Source: Nocardia miyunensis NBRC 108239 (GTDB lineage Bacteria; Actinomycetota; Actinomycetes; Mycobacteriales; Mycobacteriaceae). From it: a DNA stretch of 64,000 nt. The notes beneath the pieces were generated by a model. That model was not told where the DNA came from, searched no databases, and was given only the letters and a program-made list of their open reading frames with translations. Positions 9,384-18,047 of this stretch are shown here, piece by piece. Each line of letters starts with the position of its first letter. The stretch's first letter is position 1. The stretch spans positions 35,381 through 99,380 of the forward strand of contig NZ_BDBQ01000057.1 of NCBI RefSeq assembly GCF_001613065.1, read 5' to 3'. The translations under genes were made by a program, and so were the position numbers.

Positions 9384-9399
9384 CTTACACCCGTGTAAG
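9384..9399. promoter_or_regulatory. Palindrome upstream of parA-like gene (site 2)
   Basis: CTTACAC-CC-GTGTAAG, with perfect 7-base arms, lies 46 bases before the ParA-like ATG, in the expected core promoter. Similar palindromes are autoregulatory operators in actinomycete plasmids, which fits the plasmid-like genes downstream. It differs in sequence from site 1. Confidence 0.6.
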
Positions 9400-9444
9400 A
9401 CTGGCCATCGCACAGTTTTACTCCTTACTACGGGAGGACCGTCC

Positions 9445-10170
9445 ATGACGAATTCTGTTGCATCACTGGATCTGCCCCGTCCCCTGGTGATCACACTCGG
9501 GAATCTCAAAGGCGGGGTGGGGAAGACCACCTCCGCGTTCTTTCTCGCTTCCTATTTCGCCCAGATGCACGAGTTGCGCGTACTCGTGATCGATGCCGAT
9601 CCGCTCAGCCAGACCGGATATTCCTGGCATCGCAGGCTGGTTCGGGCGGAGGTGGACATCCCGTTCACGCTGATCGCATTTCCATCCAGACACGTCGGCG
9701 ATTGCATCGCCGACAATGCCGCCGATTACGACGTCGTGATCGTGGACGCCGGAGGTGAATCGGCGGATATCTTCAAGGCGGCTATTCCCTCGACCGATGA
9801 GCTCGTCCTGCTGACGAGCGTGAGTCCCTCGGAGGTGAAACGAGTGCCGAGCACCTATCGGGCCGCCGAGGAGGCGGCCGCGGGCGCGGACCGCGAAATC
9901 CGGGTCCGGGTCCTGATGACAAAAGTTCCGGTGACGATGAAGAACGGTGTCAACATATCCACCGAATACCGCACGCAGCGGGCGTATCTGGAGGACGCCG
10001 ATTACGAGGTGTTCGCTTCGTGCGTCAGCGCCTGGAAATGGTACCGCGAAGCCGCCGATGGGGAAGTCGGCGAAGGCGCGGAGAACCCGCTGCAGGATCT
10101 CGGAGAATATCGGCAGGTGGGCGATGAACTCGTCGAGCCCTACCGGGCCACGTTGGAGGTGTCGGCCTGA
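9445..10170 (+). CDS. ParA/Soj-family ATPase
   Basis: A 241-residue ParA-type ATPase. The deviant Walker A motif KGGVGKTT is at residues 22-29, VLVIDADP (Walker A') at about 47-54, and VVIVDAGG (Walker B) near residue 95. Such ATPases position plasmids, chromosomes or protein complexes by forming gradients on nucleoid DNA. The ATG at 9445 has a strong GGGAGGA site; an upstream in-frame start would add 62 unlike residues. The stop overlaps the next start (TGATG). It is not near dnaA, gidB or a canonical parB, so it is probably not the main chromosome ParA but an orphan or plasmid-derived copy. Confidence 0.85.
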   Translation: MTNSVASLDLPRPLVITLGNLKGGVGKTTSAFFLASYFAQMHELRVLVIDADPLSQTGYSWHRRLVRAEVDIPFTLIAFPSRHVGDCIADNAADYDVVIVDAGGESADIFKAAIPSTDELVLLTSVSPSEVKRVPSTYRAAEEAAAGADREIRVRVLMTKVPVTMKNGVNISTEYRTQRAYLEDADYEVFASCVSAWKWYREAADGEVGEGAENPLQDLGEYRQVGDELVEPYRATLEVSA

Positions 10171-11018
10171 TGCCTCCGCAACGCAGAAAATCCATGATCG
10201 GCGGTGCGCACGCGTCCGCGGTCAATCCGCTGGCCGATTCGGCCGAACACACCCCGGCGGTGTCGCCGCTGCGCGATGCCGAGTGGGACCGTCCGGAGCA
10301 GGGCGGGCGTGCGCTGGCGGCGGTGCAATCCGGTGAACCGCGACCGGCTCCGGCAGTGGACGTCCTCACCGTTCCGCTGCCCGAAGCCGGTGAGGGGCCG
10401 CTCAGTGACGGTGAACAGACGCAGCTCGCGGCGTGTGAATCCTCCATCGGCACGTTGCGCCTGGCGTTCTGGGCTGCCGGGCGGGCCCTGCAGATCGTGC
10501 GCGACGGTCGTTTGTACCGAAATTCCTACACGAGTTTCGACGACTACGTCGAACAGCGCTGGGATATGCAGCGCTCCTATGCGCACAAGCTGATTCGGGC
10601 CTGGCCGCTGGCCGCGAAATTATATCCGGTGGCATCGGGCATAAACGAGGGCCAGATCCGGGAATTGCTGCCGGTGGCCGCCGAACACGGGGAGGATGCC
10701 GCGGTTACCGTCTATGCCACTCTCGCGGCGGGTGATGTGAAGATCACCGCCGGTAAATTGCGCGAGGCGGTGGCGGTGCTGCCCGGTGAATTCGATCACG
10801 ACCGGGTGGTGCAGCACCTGCAGGCGTGGCTGCGTGGTGAGGTGTCCGAGAATCCGGACGAGCAGCCCGTGAATCTGTTCAGTACGGTCGAAACCAGGCT
10901 GGCCGCACTGACCCGCCGCGTCGTCAAGGGGTCCGGCGGCGATCCGGCCGCGGCCCGCGAATTCGCCGCGAAATTGCGCGGACTGGCCGAACAGATCGAG
11001 CAGCAGATCAGCGCTTGA
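10170..11018 (+). CDS. ParA-associated DNA-binding-like protein
   Basis: A 282-residue protein in a coupled operon with the ParA-like ATPase. The first 80 residues are low-complexity and probably disordered. From about residue 90 there is a helical domain: SFDDYVEQRWDMQRSYAHKLI resembles the YCRERWG..R.HANRLI module of actinomycete plasmid and phage proteins, and INEGQIRELLPVAAEHGEDA resembles the helix-turn-helix region that follows it. The C-terminus ends in an amphipathic helix. It probably fills the ParB/adaptor role for the ATPase and may bind the upstream palindromes; this is inferred. The operon ends at a terminator. Confidence 0.6.
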   Translation: MPPQRRKSMIGGAHASAVNPLADSAEHTPAVSPLRDAEWDRPEQGGRALAAVQSGEPRPAPAVDVLTVPLPEAGEGPLSDGEQTQLAACESSIGTLRLAFWAAGRALQIVRDGRLYRNSYTSFDDYVEQRWDMQRSYAHKLIRAWPLAAKLYPVASGINEGQIRELLPVAAEHGEDAAVTVYATLAAGDVKITAGKLREAVAVLPGEFDHDRVVQHLQAWLRGEVSENPDEQPVNLFSTVETRLAALTRRVVKGSGGDPAAAREFAAKLRGLAEQIEQQISA

Positions 11019-11029
11019 GCCGCTCCCGC

Positions 11030-11067
11030 AATGCCCCGCAGTGCCGAACAATGCACTGCGGGGCATT
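11030..11067 (+). terminator. Rho-independent-type terminator
   Basis: Perfect 15-base arms (AATGCCCCGCAGTGC at 11030-11044 and its complement at 11053-11067) around an 8-base loop, followed by CTCTT. It starts 12 bases after the stop of the ParA-partner gene. Confidence 0.85.
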
Positions 11068-11305
11068 CTCTTGATATCCGAAGTTTTTCGATTATTTATC
11101 GTCTCGTTATGGCAATTCGGTGTGGTTGGCATTGAAATTCCGCATTTGCCGGCGAATGATTGCGCCTCGGATCCGCTCGACCGTACGTATCCCGTGATGT
11201 TTTTCGAATCTATTTCGAGGAGCTCGACGGAGTCACCCGCGTCAAAGGGACGCGGCGTCGCACGGCCCCGATCGACCCTCGGTGACAGGATCGGAGGATC
11301 GCATC

Positions 11306-12559
11306 ATGAGTGCAGGAAACGACGAGGTCCGATATACCCGGCTGCTGCGCCGGGTGCTCTGGTTCGCCCTGGGAGTCGGTATCGCCACCATCGGCATGAT
11401 CGGGGCGACGATGCTGACCACCGGTCAGGCGTCGGCTCGGACCATAAGTGTTCCCGGCATCGGTGTGGTCGATGTGCCGTATCAGATCTCGGCCCCGGCC
11501 TCCACACCCGCCCTCGCGATCGTGCGTCCCGCCGTCGCGACCGTAGAGATTCCCCGAAGCGCGCAACCCGCCGTTGGGACTGTAGAGATTCCCCGAAGCG
11601 CGTGCCCTGCCGCTGCAGCCGTGCAGATTCCCCGGAGCGTGGACCCTGCCGTTGGGGCCGTAGAGATTCCCCGGAGCGTGCACCCGGCCGTTGGGGCCGT
11701 AGAGATTCCCCGAAGCGCATACCTCGCCGTTGGGGCCGTAGAGATTCCTCGAAGCGCACACCCCGCCGTTGCGGCTGTGCAGATTCCCGCAATAGTGCAT
11801 TCCGCTGTCGCGCCCGCGCCGGGAACCCCGGCCGACATGCCCGAGCCCACGCTGATCCCCGAAATCGTGCGCTCCGCGATCGCGTCGGCGCTGTTCCCGC
11901 AAACCGTGCACGCCGGTCCCGCGCCTGCCCTGCATCCTGAGACCGCGGGCTCCGCACCCGGATTCAGCACGGGGCACGCTGTCATCCCGATCGGCCCTGC
12001 GCCCGCACCCGGCCACGCGTTCACATTCGGACCCGGGGCGGCCACGGCTCCCGCTCCGGAATCCGGCGCCGCGCGACCGGGTGGGTCGATTCTGCGGTCC
12101 GTCCTCGACATCCCGTCCGTGCGGCAACTGCTGTCCACACCGCCGTTCCGCGCACTGTCTCTCCCCGGGGTCGTACCGCAGCCGTCGCCGCAGGCTTCGC
12201 TCACACCGCGCGAGACCACCGGAGAGCGTGCCCTCCATGCCGCCCGCTCGAAACTGGGAGCCTCCTACCGATACGGGTCGGCAGGTCCCGATGCCTTCGA
12301 CTGCTCCGGGTTGGTGCAGTGGTCGTACCGCCAGGCCGGTGTCGCGGTGCCGCGCACCAGCTACGACCAGCTCGACTCCGGAACCCCCGTCTCGCTGAAC
12401 CAATTGCAGCCCGGCGATCTGGTGTCCTTCTACGGTGGCGAGCATTCGGGGATCTACGAGGGCAACGGACGGGTCATCCACGCCTCGACCGAGCGCACCG
12501 GGGTGATCGAATCCGCCCTCTCACAGATGCCCGTCGCCGGGGCACGTCGATTCCGATGA
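11306..12559 (+). CDS. NlpC/P60 cell-wall hydrolase with tandem repeats
   Basis: A 417-residue exported peptidoglycan endopeptidase. Residues about 20-46 form a membrane segment or signal ending in QASA. Seven 13-residue repeats of the type AVGAVEIPRSAHP follow, then a Pro/Ala-rich linker. The C-terminal NlpC/P60 domain (about residues 310-417) keeps the Cys of FDCSGLVQ, the His of GEHSGIY and the His of VIHAS, so it should cut the stem peptide. The ATG at 11306 has GGAGGA 7 bases upstream, better than the GTG at 11282. It ends 8 bases before the convergent peptidase stop with no clear terminator. Confidence 0.87.
   Translation: MSAGNDEVRYTRLLRRVLWFALGVGIATIGMIGATMLTTGQASARTISVPGIGVVDVPYQISAPASTPALAIVRPAVATVEIPRSAQPAVGTVEIPRSACPAAAAVQIPRSVDPAVGAVEIPRSVHPAVGAVEIPRSAYLAVGAVEIPRSAHPAVAAVQIPAIVHSAVAPAPGTPADMPEPTLIPEIVRSAIASALFPQTVHAGPAPALHPETAGSAPGFSTGHAVIPIGPAPAPGHAFTFGPGAATAPAPESGAARPGGSILRSVLDIPSVRQLLSTPPFRALSLPGVVPQPSPQASLTPRETTGERALHAARSKLGASYRYGSAGPDAFDCSGLVQWSYRQAGVAVPRTSYDQLDSGTPVSLNQLQPGDLVSFYGGEHSGIYEGNGRVIHASTERTGVIESALSQMPVAGARRFR
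11529..11801 (+). repeat. Seven 39-bp in-frame tandem repeats
   Basis: The element GTAGAGATTCC (or GTGCAGATTCC) recurs at 11543, 11582, 11621, 11660, 11699, 11738 and 11777, an exact 39-base period. Each unit codes 13 residues of the NlpC/P60 protein's stalk. Copies 3 and 7 share the CAG variant; the others share TAG-AG. The near identity of units suggests recent expansion and likely copy-number variation. Confidence 0.9.
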
Positions 12560-12567
12560 ATCGGCGA

Positions 12568-13842
12568 TCAGGCGGCCCCGAGTTCGCCGCGCGCCGCGAC
12601 GACCATCGCGTTGATCGCCGGCGGCAGGGTCTGCTCCGGGTCGGGCGCGAAGCGGGGGGAGTGGTTGGAGGCGGTCCCGGCGGGCAGCGCCATCTCCCGA
12701 TGCAGGCCGATCCAATCCTCGGCGGTGTAGCGATCCGCGGAGAATCCGCCGATGTACCAGAACACCGATGCGCAGTTCGCCGCGGTGGCGAAGGCGCCGA
12801 AATCCTCACTGCCGGTGATTGGTCCGGGCAATGGGAAGGCGGGAAATCCGTTGGCGGCGAATGTAGTCAGCAGGCGGTCGGTATCGGCGACGCTGTTGAC
12901 CGTCATCGGGAAGCTGTCGAACACTTCGATCACCGGATCCTTGTGCGCCCCAGCCGATTCCGCCTCGGCGAAAGTCATCCGGCGCACGCCCTGCAACATC
13001 GTCTCGCGCGAGCCGGAGGTGAATGTCCGCAGACTCAACAGCATTTCGGCATTCTCGGCGATCACGTTCGGGCGATCGCCGACGTGCAGTGCGGCGGGCG
13101 TGAGCACCGGCGCGGACGGCAGCGAGGAATGCTGGGCGGCCAGGCCCTGCAGCCGCTGCACCAGGGCGGCGGCCATGGTCAGCGGATTCACCGCGGCATG
13201 CGGCATGGAGGCGTGCCCGCCCGAACCGGTCAGCTCGATCCGGATCGAATCCGACGCGGCCATCAGCGCCCCGCCGCGGGACAGGATCAGTCCGGCGGGA
13301 ATCGGGCCGACGTGCTGACCCAGCACGATGCGCGGATGCGGGAAACGATCCAGCAGACCGTCGTCGAGCATGGCGCGCGCGCCGAAACCGGTCTCCTCCG
13401 CGGGCTGGAAGATCGCCACGATCGTGCCCGGCGGATCGGACCACGCGGCCAGGCGCGCGCACGCGGCCAGCAACGCCGTGACGTGCACATCGTGCCCGCA
13501 CGCGTGCATCACCCCCGGCTTGCGGGAGGCGTAGTCGAGTCCGGTCTCCTCCTGCACCGGCAGCGCGTCCATATCCGCGCGCAACCAGATCACCGGCCCC
13601 GGGCCGCCATCGAGCACACCGACCACACCCGTACCGCCGACGCCCTCGGTGACCTCCCAGCCCGGCATGGCCCGCAACTCGTCCGCGACCAGACGGGCCG
13701 TGGCGACCTCCGCGCCGGAGAGTTCGGGATTCGCGTGCAGGTGCCGGTAGACCTCCAGCCAGTGCTCGTCGACCGCGGGCATCGCCGTGACGGCGGCCAG
13801 ACCGGCGCGCACCGCGCTCTCGATATCGGCGGGGGAGGTCAT
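12568..13842 (-). CDS. M20D-family amidohydrolase (hippurate hydrolase-like)
   Basis: A 424-residue metallopeptidase of the M20D group, which removes acyl groups from amino acids (hippurate, IAA conjugates, N-acyl amino acids). Metal motifs are visible: RADMDALPVQEETG with its Asp, MHACGHDVHV with two His, the catalytic Glu-Glu in QPAEETGFGA, and the late GSEDFGAF. The ATG at 13842 follows GAAGGAG; an upstream start would add 20 untypical residues. It is probably cytoplasmic and monocistronic. The natural substrate is not evident. Confidence 0.88.
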   Translation of the reverse strand: MTSPADIESAVRAGLAAVTAMPAVDEHWLEVYRHLHANPELSGAEVATARLVADELRAMPGWEVTEGVGGTGVVGVLDGGPGPVIWLRADMDALPVQEETGLDYASRKPGVMHACGHDVHVTALLAACARLAAWSDPPGTIVAIFQPAEETGFGARAMLDDGLLDRFPHPRIVLGQHVGPIPAGLILSRGGALMAASDSIRIELTGSGGHASMPHAAVNPLTMAAALVQRLQGLAAQHSSLPSAPVLTPAALHVGDRPNVIAENAEMLLSLRTFTSGSRETMLQGVRRMTFAEAESAGAHKDPVIEVFDSFPMTVNSVADTDRLLTTFAANGFPAFPLPGPITGSEDFGAFATAANCASVFWYIGGFSADRYTAEDWIGLHREMALPAGTASNHSPRFAPDPEQTLPPAINAMVVAARGELGAA

Positions 13843-14004
13843 CGGGCAGCTCCTTCTCCAGGGGAGATCAGGCAGGTTCGCGTCCCGCGCACCCGAACTC
13901 ACTCATCTCCGGACCGGATCCGCGCGGCGGGGCACCGTGCGCATCATCGAGCATATGAGCAGCGGTGACCCTCGCGGCACCGAGGCGAGGTGAACGCTCG
14001 GCGA

Positions 14005-14508
14005 TCAGACCGGCGCGCCCTCACCGATGCGCTCGCGCTCGACCGCCTCGTCCTCGCTCTGGCGCGGAATGCCGACGGCGCGCGGATCGGCTGCGGCCGG
14101 ATTGCCCTCGTACAGCGAGATCTTGCGGTCCAGCACCGCGACGGTCTGTTGCAGCTCCTCGATCTGGGCCAGGACGTCGGCGCGGGTGCGCTGGAACATC
14201 GCCAGGCGCTCCGGGTACGTCGACTCGCCGGCGCGCACGAGTTCCGCGTAGCGGATCATGTCCGCCACGGACATGCCGGTGCAGCGCAACTTGCTGATCA
14301 GCGCGAGCCAGTCCACGTCCCGCTCGCTGAACCGGCGTTTCCCGGCGTGATCGCGGCCCACCGAATCCAGCAGCCCGATCCGCTCGTACCAGCGCAGGGT
14401 GTCGCGAGTCAGGCCGGACAGTTCGGACACCTCGCCGATCGAATAGTGCGCGCGCTCGTAATCGGGGTCGTCCTTGTCGGTGATCCGATCCCATGCGACC
14501 GTGCCCAT
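14005..14508 (-). CDS. MerR-family regulator
   Basis: A 167-residue regulator with an N-terminal MerR winged helix (HYSIGEVSELSGLTRDTLRWYERIGLL, about residues 21-46) and a coiled-coil dimerisation helix (about 95-135). No cysteine pattern for metal or redox sensing is seen, so it probably senses an organic ligand or stress. The ATG follows an AAGGACG site. It shares strand with the VOC gene, from which a copy of the dispersed repeat and about 230 bases separate it. Confidence 0.85.
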   Translation of the reverse strand: MGTVAWDRITDKDDPDYERAHYSIGEVSELSGLTRDTLRWYERIGLLDSVGRDHAGKRRFSERDVDWLALISKLRCTGMSVADMIRYAELVRAGESTYPERLAMFQRTRADVLAQIEELQQTVAVLDRKISLYEGNPAAADPRAVGIPRQSEDEAVERERIGEGAPV

Positions 14509-14531
14509 AAACGTCGTCCTTCTCTGTCTTC

Positions 14532-14570
14532 GGCCTTCGCTCCGCTCCGGCGAGTTCGCGGCCCCCTGAG
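14532..14570 (+). repeat. Dispersed intergenic repeat, short copy A
   Basis: This stretch (GGCCTTCGCTCCGCTCCGG, then CGAGTTCGCGGCCCCCTGAG) matches, with a few changes, the core of the tandem repeat at 46060-46269 and the inverted copy at 42421-42459. It lies between the MerR and VOC genes and codes for nothing evident. Confidence 0.6.
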
Positions 14571-14742
14571 CCCGTCGCCGGGCCCGGTGTCGGGCACTCG
14601 TGCTGGATCCTCGGCCTGCGCTCCGTGTGGCTGTTCGACTGCTTCCGCTCGACTCCAGCTGTATGGCAGTCGCCCGCCGGTTGTGCGCCGAACTCCCGAT
14701 CCATTCTGCCGGAATTCACCGCGACGTGGCCGGGGCAGCCGG

Positions 14743-15111
14743 TCAGGAGCGCTTCGGGATCTCCTGCACCGCCCACTTGTTCCCGTCGGGGTCCGCGAAA
14801 TAGGTGAACAGGCCCCAGCCTTCGTCCTTCACGGGCGTGGCCGCCACGCCCGCGGCCGTCAGCTCCTGATACGCCTGCTCGGCGCTGGCGACGACGACCT
14901 GCATGCCGACCACGCTGCCGGGTGCGGCATCGGTGATGCCCCTGCCGATGGCGATCGAACATCCGGAACCGGGCGGAGTGAGCTGGACGAAGCGGATGTC
15001 CTCGGTGGGACTCTCGTCGTAGTCGGCATTGAAGCCGATACCGGTGTAGAACTCCTTGGCGCGATCGACGTCGGTGACGGGGATGGCGACTAACTCGATT
15101 CTCCAGTCCAT
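14743..15111 (-). CDS. VOC (glyoxalase-like) protein
   Basis: A 122-residue vicinal-oxygen-chelate fold protein with the characteristic pattern IPVTDVDRAKEFYTGIGF at the N-terminus and YFADPDGNKWAVQEIP at the C-terminus. Proteins of this size include glyoxalases, fosfomycin- or bleomycin-resistance proteins and unassigned enzymes. The ATG at 15111 (MDWRIEL) is the natural start; 24 extra residues upstream look non-coding. Its substrate cannot be read from the sequence. Confidence 0.85.
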   Translation of the reverse strand: MDWRIELVAIPVTDVDRAKEFYTGIGFNADYDESPTEDIRFVQLTPPGSGCSIAIGRGITDAAPGSVVGMQVVVASAEQAYQELTAAGVAATPVKDEGWGLFTYFADPDGNKWAVQEIPKRS

Positions 15112-15238
15112 GCGCACAGGATCGCACCGGGCACCGACAGGTTTCGTTCGTCGCGCGGCGGGCCGAATCCGCACCCCTTCCATCAGGACCGCGTGAAAAG
15201 GACCGGACGAGCGGGAAGAGTCGGCCTACGCTGGATTC

Positions 15239-15439
15239 ATGGCCAAAGAGATCGATCGGATCCGCGCCAAATCGGCGCTCGAGACGATCAGAGAGAGTCC
15301 GCTCATCGCCGCGATCGCACTGTTGCCGGTGCTCGTGGTCCTGGGCGTCGTGTGGTGGCTGACCAACTGGTTCGTGGCCCTGGTGCTGCTGATCGTGTTC
15401 GGTGTGGTCGTCGTGGTCCGCGGGAGGATCATCAGCTAG
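15239..15439 (+). CDS. Small membrane protein
   Basis: A 66-residue protein with a charged N-terminus (MAKEIDRIRAKSALETIRES) and two hydrophobic segments (about residues 22-41 and 44-62), the second ending in RGRIIS. No family is recognised. The codon pattern is typical of the region and the ATG is clean. It ends 17 bases before the convergent phosphatase gene. Confidence 0.55.
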   Translation: MAKEIDRIRAKSALETIRESPLIAAIALLPVLVVLGVVWWLTNWFVALVLLIVFGVVVVVRGRIIS

Positions 15440-15456
15440 CCGCGTCCCCGCGGGAG

Positions 15457-15948
15457 CTACCGCGGGACGTGGAAGCGCACCAGATCACCCGTGCCGGCGT
15501 CCAACTCGGCCCAGGTCCGGTCGAATTCCAGGATCGCCAGCGCGGAGGTCGGGAATTTGCGGCTGAGTTCCGCGGCCGGTTCGGAATCGCGGTTGGCGGC
15601 CAGTTCCCAAGCCGTCCAAGGCATTCCGGGGGCGTGCCCGACCACCAGCAGGGTCCGCACATCCGGTTCGGTGAGCTGGATCAGCTCGATCAGCGTGCGC
15701 GGTGACGCCTCGTAGATCGCGGATTCGAACTGCACGGGGGCGGTGACGGCGGTCGCGGCGAGCGTCTCGCGGGTGCGCACCGCGGTGGAACAGCACACCG
15801 CGTCGATCGCCGGTTGCGTCTCGCGCAGCCAGTCACCGGCGAGCGCCGCCTCGCGCCGTCCGCGCGGCGCGAGCGGCCGATCGTGATCGACGACACGTTC
15901 GGGGTATTCGGATTTTCCGTGCCGCATCAGAATCAGGGTCCGCACCAT
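15457..15948 (-). CDS. SixA-type histidine phosphatase
   Basis: A 163-residue member of the histidine phosphatase (phosphoglycerate mutase-like) superfamily, SixA branch. The catalytic RHG (LILMRHGKSEYP) is at residues 9-11 and a second conserved His is in VVGHAPGMP. E. coli SixA dephosphorylates phosphohistidine signalling proteins; many actinomycete relatives are unassigned. Single gene, divergent from fprB. Confidence 0.85.
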   Translation of the reverse strand: MVRTLILMRHGKSEYPERVVDHDRPLAPRGRREAALAGDWLRETQPAIDAVCCSTAVRTRETLAATAVTAPVQFESAIYEASPRTLIELIQLTEPDVRTLLVVGHAPGMPWTAWELAANRDSEPAAELSRKFPTSALAILEFDRTWAELDAGTGDLVRFHVPR

Positions 15949-16049
15949 AGCCGATACGGTAGGCCGACCGGGCCGAACCGGGGCTCGGGCATGCCGTGCG
16001 AGGCGGTATTCGGGTTACCGAAACCCTGTTTCGGCGCATCCTGATGAGA

Positions 16050-16059
16050 GAGACGTCTC
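16050..16059. promoter_or_regulatory. Short palindrome in the sixA-fprB intergenic region
   Basis: GAGACGTCTC, a perfect 10-base palindrome within a longer imperfect GAGA/TCTC-rich symmetry, lies between the divergent phosphatase and fprB genes. It may be an operator; no regulator is adjacent, so this is weak. Confidence 0.25.
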
Positions 16060-16182
16060 ACTCTCGAGGCACACTGAAGGTGGCGTCACAACCATTGCTC
16101 GCGGGCATCGGGTGTGATGCCCGTCCCGCTCCGAGCCCGGCGCGGGTACGGCCCCATGATTGTTTTCGAGGATCTGCGAGAT

Positions 16183-17850
16183 ATGGCCTATGTGATCACG
16201 CAGCGCTGTTGCGACGATGCCAGCTGCGTACCCGAGTGCCCGGTCGATTGCATTCGTCCGACTCCGGAGCAACCCGAGTTCGCGACGACCGAGCAGCTGT
16301 ACATCGACCCCGACACCTGTATCGACTGCGGTGCCTGTGTTGATGCCTGCCCGGTGGAGGCCATCTTCTCCGAGGACGATCTGAGCGCGTCCCTGGCGCG
16401 ATTCGCCGACATCAACGCCGCGTACTTCCAGCGTCATCCGCTGGAATCGAATTTCGATCCGCTGGTGACTCCGGCGCGTCCGCCGAAGGATCTCGGTACG
16501 CTGCGGGTCGCGATCGTCGGGGCCGGGCCCGCGGCCTGCTACGCCGCCGAGGAACTGCTGCGCCGCGCGGACGTCGAGGTGGAGATGTTCGACCGCCTGC
16601 CCACCCCGTGGGGGCTGGTGCGCGCCGGCGTCGCCCCCGACCATCCGGGCACCAAGGGCGTGTCGAGCATGTTCGAGAGCGCCTTCCGTCGCGAAACGCT
16701 GCAGTACCACCTGAACGTCGAGGTGGGTAAACACATCTCGCACGAGGAACTGGTGAATCACCACCACGCGGTGATCTACGCGGTCGGCGCGTCCACCGAC
16801 CGCCACCTGGACGTTCCCGGCGAGGATCTGCCCGGTAGCCACTCCGCCACCGAGTTCGTCGCCTGGTACAACGGCCACCCGGACTACGCCGAGCGCACCT
16901 TCGACCTGTCGGGTGAGCGCGCGGTCATCGTCGGCAACGGGAACGTCGCGCTGGACGTGGCCCGCGTGCTGACCCTGGACGCGGACGAGCTGGCCAAGAC
17001 CGATATCGCCGACCACGCCCTGGACGCCTTGCGGCAGAGCAACATCCGCGAGGTCGTGGTGCTGGGCCGGCGCGGTCCGCTGCAGGCCGCGTACACCTCC
17101 TCGGAGTTCCTGGCCCTGGGCCACCTGAAGGGGATCGACGTCGTCATCGATCCGGCGGATCTCGAATTGGATCCGGAAAGCCAAGCGCTGCTGGATGATC
17201 CGGACATCGAGCCCTCGCAGAAGCTGAAATACGAACTGGCGCAGGAGTATGCGGCCAAGACGCCGAATCCGGACAACAAGCGCATCGTCTTCCGCTACCT
17301 GACCTCACCCACCGCGGTGACCGGTGAGGGGCACGTCGAGGCGGTGCAGATCGTGCACAACGAGCTGGTCGCCGAGAACGGGCGCGTGGTGGCGCGGGCG
17401 TCGGATCGCACCGAGGTCCTGACGGCCTCGATGGTGCTGCGTTCGATCGGCTACCGCGGCCAGCCGGTGGGTGAGCTGCCCTTCGACGAGCGCAGCGGCA
17501 CCATCCCGAATGAGCACGGCCGGGTCGTCGCGGACGGCTCGCATCTGCCGGGCATCTACGTTTCGGGCTGGATCAAGCGCGGCCCGCGCGGTGTCATCGG
17601 CTCCAACCGGGTCGACGCCACCGAGACCGTGGAGCAGCTGCTCGCCGACTTCACCGCGGGCAAACTCCAAGCGCCGCAAGCTGATCGGGCCGCGCTGAAG
17701 GCCCTGCTGGCCGAGCGTCAGCCGGATCTGGTGGACCGTGAGGGCTGGAAGGCGATCGACACCGCCGAACGCACCGCGGGCAAATCCGGCGGCCGCCCCC
17801 GCGTCAAGCTCACCACCCGCGAGGACCTGCTCAAGGCCGCCCGGGGGTAG
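16183..17850 (+). CDS. fprB: Ferredoxin/ferredoxin-NADP reductase (FprB-like)
   Basis: A 555-residue fusion: an N-terminal 7Fe/8Fe-type ferredoxin (cysteines at about 9/10, 15, 19, 23 and 46, 49, 52, 56) and an adrenodoxin-reductase-like domain from about residue 110. The FAD motif is IVGAGPAACYAAEELL and the NADPH motif IVGNGNVALDVAR. Length and order match mycobacterial FprB, which shuttles electrons between NADPH and ferredoxin partners such as cytochromes P450. The ATG at 16183 (MAYVITQRCC) is the ferredoxin start; 23 upstream residues look non-coding. It ends at a terminator. Confidence 0.88.
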   Translation: MAYVITQRCCDDASCVPECPVDCIRPTPEQPEFATTEQLYIDPDTCIDCGACVDACPVEAIFSEDDLSASLARFADINAAYFQRHPLESNFDPLVTPARPPKDLGTLRVAIVGAGPAACYAAEELLRRADVEVEMFDRLPTPWGLVRAGVAPDHPGTKGVSSMFESAFRRETLQYHLNVEVGKHISHEELVNHHHAVIYAVGASTDRHLDVPGEDLPGSHSATEFVAWYNGHPDYAERTFDLSGERAVIVGNGNVALDVARVLTLDADELAKTDIADHALDALRQSNIREVVVLGRRGPLQAAYTSSEFLALGHLKGIDVVIDPADLELDPESQALLDDPDIEPSQKLKYELAQEYAAKTPNPDNKRIVFRYLTSPTAVTGEGHVEAVQIVHNELVAENGRVVARASDRTEVLTASMVLRSIGYRGQPVGELPFDERSGTIPNEHGRVVADGSHLPGIYVSGWIKRGPRGVIGSNRVDATETVEQLLADFTAGKLQAPQADRAALKALLAERQPDLVDREGWKAIDTAERTAGKSGGRPRVKLTTREDLLKAARG

Positions 17851-17877
17851 AACCCGTTCGGGGACAACAGAATCGAG

Positions 17878-17911
17878 AACGCCGGAGAACTCGCATCGGT
17901 TCTCCGGCGTT
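17878..17911 (+). terminator. Terminator after fprB
   Basis: Perfect 13-base arms (AACGCCGGAGAAC and its complement) around an 8-base loop, 28 bases after the fprB stop, followed by a T/C-rich run. Confidence 0.85.
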
Positions 17912-18047
17912 CCGTTCGTTCCCGGTGCGGATACGCGGTACGTCGCCGGGGGCGATATCGGATTTCGCGGCGGCACTCGTTGCCGTGATGCGGCCGTCGC
18001 CACGGTGGGGTTCGATCCGTCGGCCGACGCTGCTCGGAGGCCGTCCT

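Noticed and set aside
11068..11305. Possible c-di-AMP (ydaO-type) riboswitch before the NlpC/P60 gene
   Set aside because: Such riboswitches often precede actinomycete wall hydrolases, but I could not find the conserved motif blocks.
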